Source: Streptomyces sp. 7-21
Lineage (GTDB): Bacteria > Actinomycetota > Actinomycetes > Streptomycetales > Streptomycetaceae
Assembly: GCF_016741785.1 (NCBI RefSeq)
Contig: NZ_JAERRL010000016.1
Span: 46,357 to 110,356 of the forward strand
Direction of reading: 5' to 3'
DNA length: 64,000 nucleotides
A model generated the notes under the pieces. It ran no database searches. It was not told where the DNA came from and worked only from the letters and a program-made list of their open reading frames with translations. Made by a program: the position numbers and the translations under genes. Positions 1 through 8,917 of the stretch are shown here, in pieces (the stretch's first letter is position 1; the number at the start of each line of letters is the position of its first letter).

Positions 1-1129
1 CGATCAGGACCAGGCCGGGGCGGCGCAGGATCGCGCGCGACCAGCGGGTGCCGCCGTTGTCCTTGCCGGAGTTGCTGAGCGAGGACGGCACGCCGGTCTC
101 GGGGTTCTGCCGGCGCATCCGCCGCCCGAAGATGAACTTGCCGACGATGCCGAAGGCCGCGGGCACCAGCGTCAGGGCCACGATGACGGCGATGGCGACG
201 GTCGCGGCGGCGGCGAGGCCCATCTTGGTGAGCAGCGGCACGTTGACCACAGCCAGGCCGGCCAGGGCGATGATGACCGTCAGGCCCGCGAAGATCACGG
301 CGGAGCCGGCGGTGCCGACGGCGCGGCCGGCGGCCTCCTCGCGGGAGTGGCCTGCGACCAGCTCCGCGCGGTAGCGGGAGGCGATGAACAGCGCGTAGTC
401 GATGCCGACGGCGAGGCCGATCATCGACGCCAGGATGCCGGTCATCGCGGACAGGCCCAGGGTGGCGGACAGGGCCGTGATGCCGGTCACGCCGGCCATG
501 AGGCCGATCAGGGCGGTCAGCAGCGGCAGCCCGGCGGCGACCATCGAGCCGAAGGTGATGACCAGCACGATCGCGGCGACGATGATGCCGATCACCTCGC
601 CGCCGCCCAGTTCGACCTCTTCCATGGCGACCTCGCCGCTGGCCTCAACGGTCAGCCCCGCCTCGCGGCCGGTCTCCATGGCGTTGACGAGCTGCTCACG
701 CATCTCCGGCGTGATGTCGCTGAAGGTGACGCCGTAGTCCACCGTGGTGTAGGCGTGCGTCTTGTCCGGGTTGACCGTGCCCGTCTCGAACGGGTCGGTG
801 ACGGACAGCACCTCGTCGCCGTTCCGCAGCTGGGCCAGCACGTCCTGGATCGCGGCCCGGTTCTCCTCCGAGGCCAGCGTCTCACCCTCGGGAGCCGCGA
901 AGACGACGGTGGACTCCATCGCGTCGGCGTTCGCCTCGGCGAAGGACTCCTCCAGCACGTCGAAGGCTTCCTGGGACTCCGTGCCGGGAAGCGAATAGTC
1001 GTCGTCGGGCGGGTCACCGGCGTTGGCGGCGGCGGCACTTATGCCGACCAGCAGGGCAAGCCAGGCAGCGGCCACCCACCAGCGGCGCCGGAAGCACAGG
1101 CGGCCGAGTTTGTACAGAAACGTAGCCAC
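1..1129 (-). CDS. MMPL/RND-family membrane exporter (3' part outside the window)
   Basis: Read on the minus strand from a GTG at 1129, preceded by CAGGAG 10 nt upstream. The visible 376 codons begin with a short basic cytoplasmic stretch and one membrane helix. An extracellular loop of about 150 residues follows, then a run of membrane helices holding GIDYALF and a following R/E-rich loop, the pattern of MMPL exporters. In actinomycetes these proton-driven pumps export lipids or small hydrophobic compounds. The C-terminal half, including the second loop and helix bundle, lies beyond position 1. It is divergent from the tricorn protease gene, with a CRP-like palindrome between them. The substrate cannot be told from sequence. 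Confidence 0.85.
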   Translation of the reverse strand, partial: MATFLYKLGRLCFRRRWWVAAAWLALLVGISAAAANAGDPPDDDYSLPGTESQEAFDVLEESFAEANADAMESTVVFAAPEGETLASEENRAAIQDVLAQLRNGDEVLSVTDPFETGTVNPDKTHAYTTVDYGVTFSDITPEMREQLVNAMETGREAGLTVEASGEVAMEEVELGGGEVIGIIVAAIVLVITFGSMVAAGLPLLTALIGLMAGVTGITALSATLGLSAMTGILASMIGLAVGIDYALFIASRYRAELVAGHSREEAAGRAVGTAGSAVIFAGLTVIIALAGLAVVNVPLLTKMGLAAAATVAIAVIVALTLVPAAFGIVGKFIFGRRMRRQNPETGVPSSLSNSGKDNGGTRWSRAILRRPGLVLI

Positions 1130-1281
1130 GGGGCAGGTTCTCCTGTCCGGGGTGTCGTGAAATGGAACGGTGGGGAGAGGGGCTGAGGCGGCAGGGCGGA
1201 CGGGGTAAGGGCGGGCAGAGATGTGTCAGTTCATGCCACGAGACGCGCAACCGCCTGCCTCGGGTGAGCCAATGACACATA

Positions 1282-1299
1282 TTGTGATTCAGATCACAA
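1282..1299. promoter_or_regulatory. CRP-like palindrome between MMPL exporter and tricorn protease genes
   Basis: TTGTGAT-TCAG-ATCACAA is a perfect 7-bp inverted repeat with a 4-nt spacer and contains TGTGA-N6-TCACA, the textbook CRP/FNR-family site. It sits in a notably AT-richer part of the gap between two divergent genes, 53 nt before the tricorn GTG and 153 nt from the exporter start. A Crp homologue is the natural candidate regulator. The site is seen; occupancy is inferred. Confidence 0.6.
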
Positions 1300-1351
1300 C
1301 ATGTTCCTTTCGTGACTTGCCGCCATCGTCCCAGCACCGAAGCATGGAACC

Positions 1352-4300
1352 GTGAGCGACGAACTCAACACATCCGCCGAGTCCCTCAGCCAACCCGAGG
1401 AGTGTGACGGCTACCTTCGTTTCCCGCATCTTCACGGTGAACTGCTCTGCTTCACCGCCGAGGACGATCTGTGGATCGCCCCGCTCCCGGAACCCGGCCA
1501 GCGGCCGGGCCGGGCCTGGCGGCTGACCGCCGACCGCACGCGCATCGCCACTCCCCGATTCTCGCCGGATGGCCGCCACATCGCGTTCATCAGCTGGCGG
1601 ACGCTGGATCCGGAAATACACCTCGCGGCCGTCGACGGTGGCGGCCCCGCGCGGCAGCTGAGCTTCTGGGGTGCCTCCGACACGCGCGTCTGCGGCTGGA
1701 CACCGCCCGACGCCTCCGGCCCCAGCCGGATCCTTGCGGTCAGCTCGCACGAACAGCCGTTCTCGCATCTTACCTGGGCGTATCAGCTCTCCCCCGAGGG
1801 CGGACCGGGCGAGAAGCTGCCCTGGGGCCCCGTCGCCGACATCGCGGTCACGGGCAGCGGGGCCGAGCGCCGCACCCTCCTGCTCACCGGCAAGGCGCCG
1901 CACGAACCGGCCGCCTGGAAGCGGTACCGGGGCGGCGCCATGGGCCGGCTGTGGTTCCACGGCCAGCGGCTGCTGCCCGGTCTGGGCGGCCACATCGACT
2001 GCCCGATGATCGTCGGCGACCGGATCGCGTTCCTCTCCGACCACGAAGGGATCGGCAACCTCTACTCCTGCCGCTTCGACGGCACCGACCTGCGGCGGCA
2101 CACCGACCACGACGACTTCTACGCCCGCCACGCCTCGACCGACGGCCGGCGCGTGGTCTACCAGTGCGGCGGCCAGCTCTGGCTCGCCGAGAACCTCGAT
2201 GACCCCGAAGGTGTGCCCCGGCGCCTGCCCGTGCGCCTGGCCGGCCCGCGCACCGGGCGCCGCCCGTACCAGATCCCGGCCGCCCGCCACGTCGACTCGC
2301 TGGCCGTGGACACCACCGGCCGCGCCAGCGCGGTCTGCGTGCGCGGCAGCCTGTACTGGCTGACCCACCGCGACGGCCCGGCGCGCGCGCTCGCGGCCAC
2401 GCCGGGCGTGCGGGTACGCGAGCCGGTCATGCTCGGGGACACCGGGCGGATCGCCTACGTCACGGACGCCGAGGGCGAGGACGCCATCGAGATCGCCTAC
2501 CTGCCGCGCGCCAGCGGCGGGCGGGAGCCGGTCCGGATCGCCGCCGGGCAGCTGGGGCACGTGCGGGAGATGGCGGCCTCCCCGGACGGCACGACGCTCG
2601 CGGTCGCCTCCCACGACGGGCGGCTGCTGGTCATCACGGTGCCGCAGCCGGAGGCCAGCGACGCCGGCGGGCCCGGCACGGGCGGCGGCAGCGGCGGTGA
2701 CGGCGGTGACGGCACAGACACGGACGCCGGCGGAGGGGCCGGAACCGACAAGGACGCTGGCAAGGACGCCGGCAAGGACGCCGGCAAGGACGCCGGCAAG
2801 GACGCTGACAAAGACAGCGGTAAGGACAGCGGCAAGGACAGGACGGGGGCGGCGGACTCCGGCGAGGCCGGGACCGCCCGGCCGGAGGTGACCGAGCTGG
2901 TGCGCTCGGTCAACGGCCCGGTGCGCGACCTGGCGTTCTCCCCCGACTCCGCCTGGCTGGCCTGGGCGCACCCCGGCATCGGCCACTCGCTGAGCAAGAT
3001 CAAGATCGCGCGGCTGGCGGAGGCCGAGGGCGAGGAGCGGGTCCTGGACGTCACCGACGGCCGCTTCGAGGACGAGGAGCCGGTCTTCACCAGCGACGGC
3101 AGGTACCTGGCGTTCCTGTCGTGGCGCGGCTTCGACCCGGTGTACGACGTGCACACCGGCGACCTGTCGTTCCCGCTGGGCTGCCGCCCGTACCTGGTGC
3201 CGCTGTCGTCGGCGACGCGCTCGCCGTTCGCGATCACGCCGGAGGGCCGCCCGGCCATGGGCGGCCTGGACCCGGTCGACACCCGCGGCGAGGGCGGCGA
3301 GGACGGCGGCTCGGGCGAGGGCACGGTGCTGGTCGAGGCGGAGGGCCTGGCCAGCCGGGTGACGCCGTTCCCGGTGGCCGCCTCCAAGTACTCCTCGCTG
3401 TACCCGGTCAGCGGCGGCGGCCTGGTGTGGCTGCGGTGGCCGATCTCGGGCGCGCTGGGCGAGACGTTCGTCAACCCCGACGACACCTCGGGCAAGCCGA
3501 CGCTGGAGCACTTCGACCTGGCCAAGGCCAAGCGGACCGAGCTGACCAAGCACATCGACTGGTTCAGCGTCAGCGGCGACGGCCAGCGCCTGGTGGTCTG
3601 CGAGGACGACGAGCTGCGCGCCGTGCCCGCGACCGAGACCGCCGACAGCGACTCCACGGTCGAGCTGGACATGCGGCGGATCACGCACGTCGTGGACCCG
3701 TGCGCGGAGTGGCGGCAGTCCTTCGAGGAGGCCGGGCGCGTGCTGCGGGACTACTTCTGGGACCCGAAGATGGGCGGCATCGACTGGCCCGGCGTGCTGG
3801 CGCAGTACCGGCCGCTGGTCGAGCGGGTCGCGACGCCGGACGAGTTCGCCGACCTGCTGCGGGAGACCGCGGGCGAGCTGGGCACCTCCCACGCGTACGT
3901 CTCGGCGGCGCGGCGCAACGAGGGGCCGCGCCACTACCAGCGGCCGATCGGCCTGCTGGGGGCCAACTTCACGCGCACGAAGGACGGCCGCTGGAAGCTG
4001 GCGCGCATCCTGCCGGGCGAGTCGTCCGACCCGAAGGCCCGCTCGCCGCTGGCCGGCACGGGCGTGCGGGAGGGCGCGGTCCTCACGCACGTCGGCGGGC
4101 GGCCGGTCGATCCGGTGCTCGGGCCGTGGCCGCTGCTCGACGCGACGGGCGGCACCAGCGTGGAGCTGACGTTCGAGGAGCCGGAGGGCGGCCAGCGCAG
4201 GATCGCCGTGATCCCGCTGGTCAGCGACCGCCCGCTGCGGTACCAGGACTGGGTGGCGCGGCGGCGCGAGGTCGTGCGCGAGCTGAGCGACGGCAAGTGC

Positions 4301-4936
4301 GGCTACGTGCACATCCCGGACATGGGCGGCTCGGGCTGGGCACAGTTCAACCGGGACCTGCGGCGGGAGTTCTCGATGCCCGCGCTGATCGTGGACGTGC
4401 GGGGCAACGCGGGCGGCCACATCAGCGAGCTGGTCATCGAGAAGCTGTCGCGCACGATCCTCGGCTGGGACGTCACGCGCAACGCGCAGCCCGTCTCCTA
4501 CGCCTCGGACGCGCCCCGTGGCCCGGTGGTGGCCGTCGCGGACGAGGCGACGTCCTCGGACGGCGACATGATCACGGCCGCGTTCCGGCTGCTGAAGCTG
4601 GGCCCGGTCGTCGGCACCCGGACCTGGGGCGGCGTCATCGGCATCAGCGGCAGCCACCGCCTCGGCGACGGCACGCACATCACGGTGCCGATGAACGCCG
4701 CGTGGTTCGACGGCTACGGCTGGGGCGTGGAGAACTACGGCGTCGAGCCCGACATCGAGGCGGAGCGCTCCCCGGTGGACTGGGCCGAGGGCCGCACGGT
4801 CGTGCTGGAGACGGCGGTGCGGCTGGCGCTGGACATGCTCGCCGAGCGCCCGGCTGCCGAGCCGCCGGGCTACCGCGACATGCCGGACCGGCGCCGGCCG
4901 AAGCTGCCGCCGCGGCCGGGCCGGGCGCGCGGGTAG
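1352..4936 (+). CDS. Tricorn protease homologue (S41-family peptidase)
   Basis: This 1194-residue cytoplasmic protease should degrade peptides released by the proteasome or other proteases. It shows an N-terminal beta-propeller with TPRFSPDG- and AASPDG-type repeats (about 20-430), a second propeller (about 505-690), a helical C1 region, a PDZ-like segment (about 790-880) and the C2 tail-protease domain. Likely catalytic residues are H847 in GTSHAY, S1069-D1070 in TSSDGD, and E1127 in GVENYG. Between the propellers, residues 440-505 form a Gly/Asp-rich linker with a Lys-Asp tandem repeat, which is unusual. I used the GTG start at 1352; no good Shine-Dalgarno is visible, and the family usually begins just before YLRFPHLHG (residue 21), so the true start may be a little downstream. 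Confidence 0.9.
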   Translation: MSDELNTSAESLSQPEECDGYLRFPHLHGELLCFTAEDDLWIAPLPEPGQRPGRAWRLTADRTRIATPRFSPDGRHIAFISWRTLDPEIHLAAVDGGGPARQLSFWGASDTRVCGWTPPDASGPSRILAVSSHEQPFSHLTWAYQLSPEGGPGEKLPWGPVADIAVTGSGAERRTLLLTGKAPHEPAAWKRYRGGAMGRLWFHGQRLLPGLGGHIDCPMIVGDRIAFLSDHEGIGNLYSCRFDGTDLRRHTDHDDFYARHASTDGRRVVYQCGGQLWLAENLDDPEGVPRRLPVRLAGPRTGRRPYQIPAARHVDSLAVDTTGRASAVCVRGSLYWLTHRDGPARALAATPGVRVREPVMLGDTGRIAYVTDAEGEDAIEIAYLPRASGGREPVRIAAGQLGHVREMAASPDGTTLAVASHDGRLLVITVPQPEASDAGGPGTGGGSGGDGGDGTDTDAGGGAGTDKDAGKDAGKDAGKDAGKDADKDSGKDSGKDRTGAADSGEAGTARPEVTELVRSVNGPVRDLAFSPDSAWLAWAHPGIGHSLSKIKIARLAEAEGEERVLDVTDGRFEDEEPVFTSDGRYLAFLSWRGFDPVYDVHTGDLSFPLGCRPYLVPLSSATRSPFAITPEGRPAMGGLDPVDTRGEGGEDGGSGEGTVLVEAEGLASRVTPFPVAASKYSSLYPVSGGGLVWLRWPISGALGETFVNPDDTSGKPTLEHFDLAKAKRTELTKHIDWFSVSGDGQRLVVCEDDELRAVPATETADSDSTVELDMRRITHVVDPCAEWRQSFEEAGRVLRDYFWDPKMGGIDWPGVLAQYRPLVERVATPDEFADLLRETAGELGTSHAYVSAARRNEGPRHYQRPIGLLGANFTRTKDGRWKLARILPGESSDPKARSPLAGTGVREGAVLTHVGGRPVDPVLGPWPLLDATGGTSVELTFEEPEGGQRRIAVIPLVSDRPLRYQDWVARRREVVRELSDGKCGYVHIPDMGGSGWAQFNRDLRREFSMPALIVDVRGNAGGHISELVIEKLSRTILGWDVTRNAQPVSYASDAPRGPVVAVADEATSSDGDMITAAFRLLKLGPVVGTRTWGGVIGISGSHRLGDGTHITVPMNAAWFDGYGWGVENYGVEPDIEAERSPVDWAEGRTVVLETAVRLALDMLAERPAAEPPGYRDMPDRRRPKLPPRPGRARG
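2749..2840 (+). repeat. 12-bp coding tandem repeat (Lys-Asp-Ala-Gly) in the tricorn linker
   Basis: The unit AAGGACGCCGGC recurs about seven to eight times in frame with small changes. It encodes KDAG, KDAD and KDSG units in a charged linker between the two propellers. In-frame 12-bp units can expand or contract without a frameshift, so length variation between strains is expected. Confidence 0.85.
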
Positions 4937-5062
4937 CGGCAGCCGGACGGGCGCACCAACGGAGATGCCCCGTTTTCACGCCAATGGCCCCGACATGCGC
5001 GGAGTGTCCTGTCATGCCACGCTGGCATCACAGCCCCTTCCTTCCCGCGAGGAGACAGACAC

Positions 5063-5233
5063 ATGGGCATCTCGGACCAGTTCAAGGACAAGGCGGAGCA
5101 GCTCCAGCGGCGCGCCAAGGAGATGAGCGAGAAGAACCAGTCCGGCAAGAAGAAGAAACCGGACGAGCACGGCAGTGACGTGACGGACCGCGCGAAGAAG
5201 GCGATGCGCGACCGCCAGCAGCGGGACCGCTGA
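5063..5233 (+). CDS. Small highly charged hypothetical protein (56 aa)
   Basis: The ATG at 5063 has GGAG in the right place (GAGGAGACAGACAC before it). The 56-residue product is very rich in Lys, Arg, Asp, Glu and Gln, with a helical-looking N-terminal half (MGISDQFKDKAEQLQ), a KKKK patch near the middle, and no cysteine, membrane segment or signal peptide. It resembles small stress-type, CsbD-like proteins in composition only; I do not claim membership. It is a single gene between tricorn and a convergent hydrolase, followed by a hairpin terminator. Confidence 0.6.
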   Translation: MGISDQFKDKAEQLQRRAKEMSEKNQSGKKKKPDEHGSDVTDRAKKAMRDRQQRDR

Positions 5234-5296
5234 CACCTTCCGTGACGTGCCGCGCGGCCCCTGCGGCTCCGTGCGGTCCCGTGTGACGGGTACCCC

Positions 5297-5325
5297 CGGG
5301 TCCGGCTCCTCGCGGGCCGGACCCG
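5297..5325. terminator. Bidirectional hairpin between the small charged gene and the hydrolase
   Basis: CGGGTCCGGC (5297-5306) and GCCGGACCCG (5316-5325) form a perfect 10-bp stem with a 9-nt loop. It lies between two convergent genes, where a shared terminator is expected. There is no U-tract, as is common in actinomycetes. Confidence 0.6.
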
Positions 5326-5377
5326 TTCCCTGTCCAGCGGGCCGTGCCCAGGCGGCCGCGCGGCCGGCCCGCGCCGG

Positions 5378-6313
5378 TCAGGCCGGATCCCGCTCCTCGG
5401 TCGTGCCGCCGGCCGGCGAGCGCCCCGGCCCGCGCCGCCCGGCGGCCGCCTGGGCACGGATGGCGGCGGCGACCGCCCCGGGATTCTCCAGCGGCGTCAT
5501 GTGCCCGGCTCCCGGCACGAGCACGGTCTGGGTCACCTCGGGCAGGCGGCTGGCCAGCCGCTCGAGGTGGACCGGCGGGGTCAGCCGGTCGGCCTCGCCG
5601 TGGACCAGGGTCACCGGCAGGGTGAGGCGGCCGAGCCGGTCGGCCAGGTCCAGCCGGGCCAGCACCGCCCCCCACTCGGCGCGCGCCCGGCGCGGGGCGG
5701 ACTGCACGATCCGCGCGGTGCGGGCGCGCAGCCGCGGCGGGGCGCCGGGGCCGAGGGCGATGGCGGCGACGAGCCGCTGGGACAGCGGCGTGACCGGCCC
5801 GTACGGCAGCCGGGTGCGCAGCAGGCGGCGCTGGAGCGCCGAGCGCAGGGCGCCGGCCCGCAGCGGGATCACGGTGGAGTCCGGGACAAGCCGGTCGGCG
5901 CCGGTCGAGCAGAACACGGCGGCGCGGGCCCGCGCGTACAGCCCGGGGCGGTCGGCGGCGGCCATGACCGCCATGCCGCCCATGGAGTGGCCGCAGACGA
6001 CGGCGCGTTCGCCGGCGGGCACGGTCGCGTCCAGCACGGCGCACAGGTCGTCGGCCAGCGCCTTGGTGCCGCAGGCGCCGGGCGTGGGAGGCGTGCGCCC
6101 GTGGCCGCGCAGGTCGTAGACGACGACCCGGTGGTCGGCGGCGAGCTCGTCGAGCACGGGATGCCAGAACGCGATGCGGCAGGTCCAGCCGTGCACGAGG
6201 ACGACGGTGGGCGCACCGTCCGGACCGTGGATCTCGGTATGCAGGCGCGCGCCGCCCGTGGAGACCACGGTCATGGTGCGGAAGCCGCTGCGGGGGCTGT
6301 TACCAGGTGTCAC
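5378..6313 (-). CDS. Alpha/beta-fold hydrolase
   Basis: A 311-residue enzyme of the alpha/beta hydrolase fold. VLVHGWTCR near the N-terminus is the oxyanion HGW segment, GHSMGG is the nucleophile elbow (Ser), VHGEADRLTPP carries the acid Asp, and PGAGHMTPLE supplies the His. DLRGHG is also present. The GTG at 6313 has AAGGAG seven nt upstream, which decides the start over an unsupported ATG at 6355 and over the ATG at 6274, where similarity becomes obvious. It is probably an esterase or haloperoxidase-like hydrolase acting on a small ester; the substrate is unknown. It lies downstream of a TetR gene on the same strand but 160 nt away. Confidence 0.85.
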   Translation of the reverse strand: MTPGNSPRSGFRTMTVVSTGGARLHTEIHGPDGAPTVVLVHGWTCRIAFWHPVLDELAADHRVVVYDLRGHGRTPPTPGACGTKALADDLCAVLDATVPAGERAVVCGHSMGGMAVMAAADRPGLYARARAAVFCSTGADRLVPDSTVIPLRAGALRSALQRRLLRTRLPYGPVTPLSQRLVAAIALGPGAPPRLRARTARIVQSAPRRARAEWGAVLARLDLADRLGRLTLPVTLVHGEADRLTPPVHLERLASRLPEVTQTVLVPGAGHMTPLENPGAVAAAIRAQAAAGRRGPGRSPAGGTTEERDPA

Positions 6314-6474
6314 GCGCTGACTCCTTCCCGTGCCAGGACGCGCGGCACCTCGCATGCGCCCGGATCCACCTCGCGGGTGACGTGCGCGCCGGCCGCGCCG
6401 TCCCTGCTGCCTGGGACGGGAGCGTAGAACAGAAACTTACTCACGGGTAGGGTCCGCGGCGGACGGACCGGACG

Positions 6475-7104
6475 CTACACCACGGCACCGCCCGTTCCGC
6501 CCGCCGGCGCGGGCACCGGGCCGATCGGGAGGATCGCGGACAGGCCGTTCCGGATGGTCTCCATGGCGAAGGGCATGCCCAGGGCCCGCTGCACCATGAA
6601 GCCCTGGCAGCAGGCGATCAGGGTGCGGGCGAGGTCCTCGGCCGGCAGGTCCGTGCGGACCTCGCCGCGGCGCTGGTACGCCTCGATGATGCCGGTCCAG
6701 ATCCGGACCATGTCGGCCAGGAAGCCGTGGAGCAGGCGCCCGAGGTCCTCGTTGCGCACCGTCTCGGCCCAGACCTGGATGACCAGCGGCGGCGGATACT
6801 CCAGCAGCCGGGCGGCGTGGACCAGCGCCCCGGCCACGACCTCGCCCGGCGGGGCGGGGTCGGTGGCGCGCGAGGCGTCTTCGAAGGCGCGGCGGATGGT
6901 GCCGATCACCTCCCGCGCCAGGTCGGCGATGATCGCGTCCTTGCCGGGGAAGTAGCGGTAGACCGCCCCGGCCGACAGCCCCGTCTCCCGCAGGATGTCC
7001 TGCATGGTCGTGCTGTGGAAGCCGTCGCGGGCGAAGCAGCGCGCGGCGCCCTCGAGGATCTGGCGGCGGCGGGCATCGAGGTGTTCCTGGGAGACGCGGG
7101 CCAT
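6475..7104 (-). CDS. TetR-family repressor of the divergent membrane-protein gene
   Basis: A 209-residue TetR protein. The N-terminal helix-turn-helix (about 12-58) includes ILEGAARCFARDGFHSTTM and ETGLSAGAVYRYFPGKDAI. The rest is the helical ligand and dimer domain. It is divergent from the gene at 7223, and the 118-nt gap holds two AAGAACG-type palindromes, so it very likely represses both itself and that gene. The ligand is unknown. Confidence 0.9.
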   Translation of the reverse strand: MARVSQEHLDARRRQILEGAARCFARDGFHSTTMQDILRETGLSAGAVYRYFPGKDAIIADLAREVIGTIRRAFEDASRATDPAPPGEVVAGALVHAARLLEYPPPLVIQVWAETVRNEDLGRLLHGFLADMVRIWTGIIEAYQRRGEVRTDLPAEDLARTLIACCQGFMVQRALGMPFAMETIRNGLSAILPIGPVPAPAGGTGGAVV

Positions 7105-7119
7105 GGGCGCACTCTAAAA

Positions 7120-7135
7120 AAGAACGTTCGTTCTT
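7120..7135. promoter_or_regulatory. TetR operator 1
   Basis: AAGAACG-TT-CGTTCTT is a perfect 7-2-7 inverted repeat 16 nt before the TetR start codon. A TTGACA hexamer (7134-7139), a possible -35 for the rightward gene, overlaps its right arm. Repressor binding here could block both promoters. Confidence 0.65.
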
Positions 7136-7173
7136 GACAAGGGGCCGGGCAGGCACTCATCGTGGAGCCGCTC

Positions 7174-7193
7174 AAGAACGAACGATCATTCTT
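7174..7193. promoter_or_regulatory. TetR operator 2
   Basis: A second, imperfect copy of the same element (16 of 20 positions symmetric) reads AAGAACG, then six bases, then CATTCTT. It shares the AAGAACG half-site with operator 1 and lies 54 nt downstream of it, just before the membrane-protein gene. This supports one regulator binding both. Confidence 0.6.
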
Positions 7194-7222
7194 TTTACTC
7201 GCCGCACTCACGGGAGGACGTC

Positions 7223-8305
7223 GTGTCCGTTTCCGCACCGGCTCCCGCGACGCCCGGACCGTCCGGACCCTCCGGACCGTCCGGCACCGAGCCGCCCGCC
7301 CGCCCCGCCCGGGGACCCCGCGCCGCGATCGGCGTGGTCCTGCTGATATCCGCGCTCGTCGCCCTTGCGCTGTGGGCGTTCGCCTGGCCCGCCGCGCGGA
7401 CCGGCCCCAACGGCCTGCCGGTCGGCGTCGCCGGGCCGCCCGCCGCGGCCGGCCCTCTCGCCGAGCAGCTGGCCGGCCGCGGCGGGGCGTTCGACGTCCA
7501 CCGTTACGACGACGAGGCGAGCGCGCGCGCCGCCATCGCGGACCGCGAGGTGTACGGCGCCTTCGTCACCGGCCCCGGCGGTACCGCACTGCTGACGGCG
7601 TCCGCCGCCGGACCTGTCGTGGCGCAGACGCTCACCCAGGCCGCGGGCCAGCTGGCGGGCGGGAACGCCAAGGTGACCGTCACCGATGTCGTGCCCGCGC
7701 CGGACGGTGACCCGCGCGGGGCCGTCTTCGGCGCCAGCGTGATGCCGCTGGCGATGGCCGGCATCGCCACCGGCGCGCTGCTGACCGTCCTGGGACTGCG
7801 GGGCGGCCGGGGCGTCGTCACGCTGCTGGGCGTCGCCGCCGCGGCCGGCCTGGCGGGCACGGCGGTAGCGCACGGCTGGCTGGGCGCGCTGGGCGGCGAC
7901 TGGTGGCTGGTGGCGGCCGCGCTCGGTCTCGTCACGCTGGCGGGCGCGGCCACCGTCGCGGGGCTGGCCACGCTGCTCGGCCCGCCCGGGATCGGGCTGG
8001 GCGCGGCGCTGCTGATGTTCCTGGGCAATCCCTGGTCGGGCGCCACGTCCGCGCCGGAGATGCTGCCCGACCCGGTCGGCACGCTGGGGCAGTTCCTGCC
8101 GCTGGGCGCGGGGGTGACGCTGATCCGCTCGGTCGCATTCTTCGACGGCGCGGCGGCGGCGTTCCCGGTGGCCGTGCTGGCGGTCTGGGCCGCGCTGGGG
8201 ACGGCCGCGGTCGGGCTCGGACGCGGCCTGCCGCGGCGGCGGGCGGCCCGGACCGCACCGCGCGACGGAGCCGCGGCGGCTCAGCCGGCGAGCGGCTTGA
8301 CGTAG
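7223..8305 (+). CDS. TetR-controlled integral membrane protein (ABC-2/YhgE-like)
   Basis: A 360-residue membrane protein with a GTG start preceded by GGGAGGACGTC. After a Pro/Ser/Gly-rich cytoplasmic tail there is one membrane helix (about 34-56), an extracytoplasmic domain of about 130 residues, then five or so helices (about 175-345). One N-terminal helix, a large loop and a C-terminal helix bundle is the layout of the ABC-2/YhgE-Pip group. The divergent TetR gene and operators suggest an efflux-related or membrane-stress role. Its 3' end overlaps the convergent GNAT gene by 25 bp. Confidence 0.75.
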   Translation: MSVSAPAPATPGPSGPSGPSGTEPPARPARGPRAAIGVVLLISALVALALWAFAWPAARTGPNGLPVGVAGPPAAAGPLAEQLAGRGGAFDVHRYDDEASARAAIADREVYGAFVTGPGGTALLTASAAGPVVAQTLTQAAGQLAGGNAKVTVTDVVPAPDGDPRGAVFGASVMPLAMAGIATGALLTVLGLRGGRGVVTLLGVAAAAGLAGTAVAHGWLGALGGDWWLVAAALGLVTLAGAATVAGLATLLGPPGIGLGAALLMFLGNPWSGATSAPEMLPDPVGTLGQFLPLGAGVTLIRSVAFFDGAAAAFPVAVLAVWAALGTAAVGLGRGLPRRRAARTAPRDGAAAAQPASGLT

Positions 8306-8775
8306 CCCAGGCTGACATCGTCGTGGCGGTAGATGCCGAACATCTCCTCACGCGGCACGCGCCGGTACCCGCTGCTCTCGTACAGGGCCACGGCCTCGGG
8401 CTGGCGGGTACCGGTCTCCAGCACCATCCGGCGCCGCCCCGCCCGGCGGGCGTCCTCCTCCAGCAGGGCCAGGATCCGGCGCGCCAGGCCCTGCCCGCGC
8501 GCCTCGGGCACCACGTACATCCGCTTGATCTCGGCGTCGCCGTCCCGGTACCCCTCGTCGTTGGCTTCCTGCCGGCGCCAGCCGCCGCTGGCCACGGGGC
8601 GGCCCTGCGGGTCGTAGGCCAGCAGGTACAGGCCGTTCGGCGGGTCGAACATGGTCGCGTCGAGGGGGGTGGCGTCGCCGTCGGGGTCCCGGTAGCGCTC
8701 GCGGTACTCCGCTTGCACCAGGTCATTGAGCTTGCGCGCGTCGGGGTGGTCGAAGCGAACCGCGACAATGTTCAT
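8281..8775 (-). CDS. GNAT-family N-acetyltransferase
   Basis: A 164-residue GNAT protein that should transfer acetyl from acetyl-CoA to an amine of unknown identity. The core motif A is visible: IKRMYVVPEARGQGLARRIL, with the RGQGLA acetyl-CoA loop, followed by LETGTRQPEAVALYESSGY (motif B). The start at 8775 gives MNIVAVRF; a TACGAT box ends 7 nt before it, which fits a leaderless transcript and favours it over the ATG at 8784. It stands alone on the minus strand. Confidence 0.85.
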   Translation of the reverse strand: MNIVAVRFDHPDARKLNDLVQAEYRERYRDPDGDATPLDATMFDPPNGLYLLAYDPQGRPVASGGWRRQEANDEGYRDGDAEIKRMYVVPEARGQGLARRILALLEEDARRAGRRRMVLETGTRQPEAVALYESSGYRRVPREEMFGIYRHDDVSLGYVKPLAG

Positions 8776-8917
8776 GGCGTGCATCGTACGAAGACTGGGC
8801 CCGCTCCCGCGCTGCGTTTTCCGTGACGTGTGCCCGGTCTGCGGCATTGACCCGCCCCGGACGAGTTGAAACCATTCATCGCGCCCGCCCGTCTCCCAGG
8901 TTCCCGCAGGAGCCGCC

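Noticed and set aside
2749..2840. CRISPR-like array
   Set aside because: The repeat unit is 12 bp, contiguous, in frame and coding, with no spacers and no cas genes.
1289..4678. Long minus-strand open frame opposite tricorn protease
   Set aside because: Compositional shadow; the plus strand has the protease catalytic motifs.
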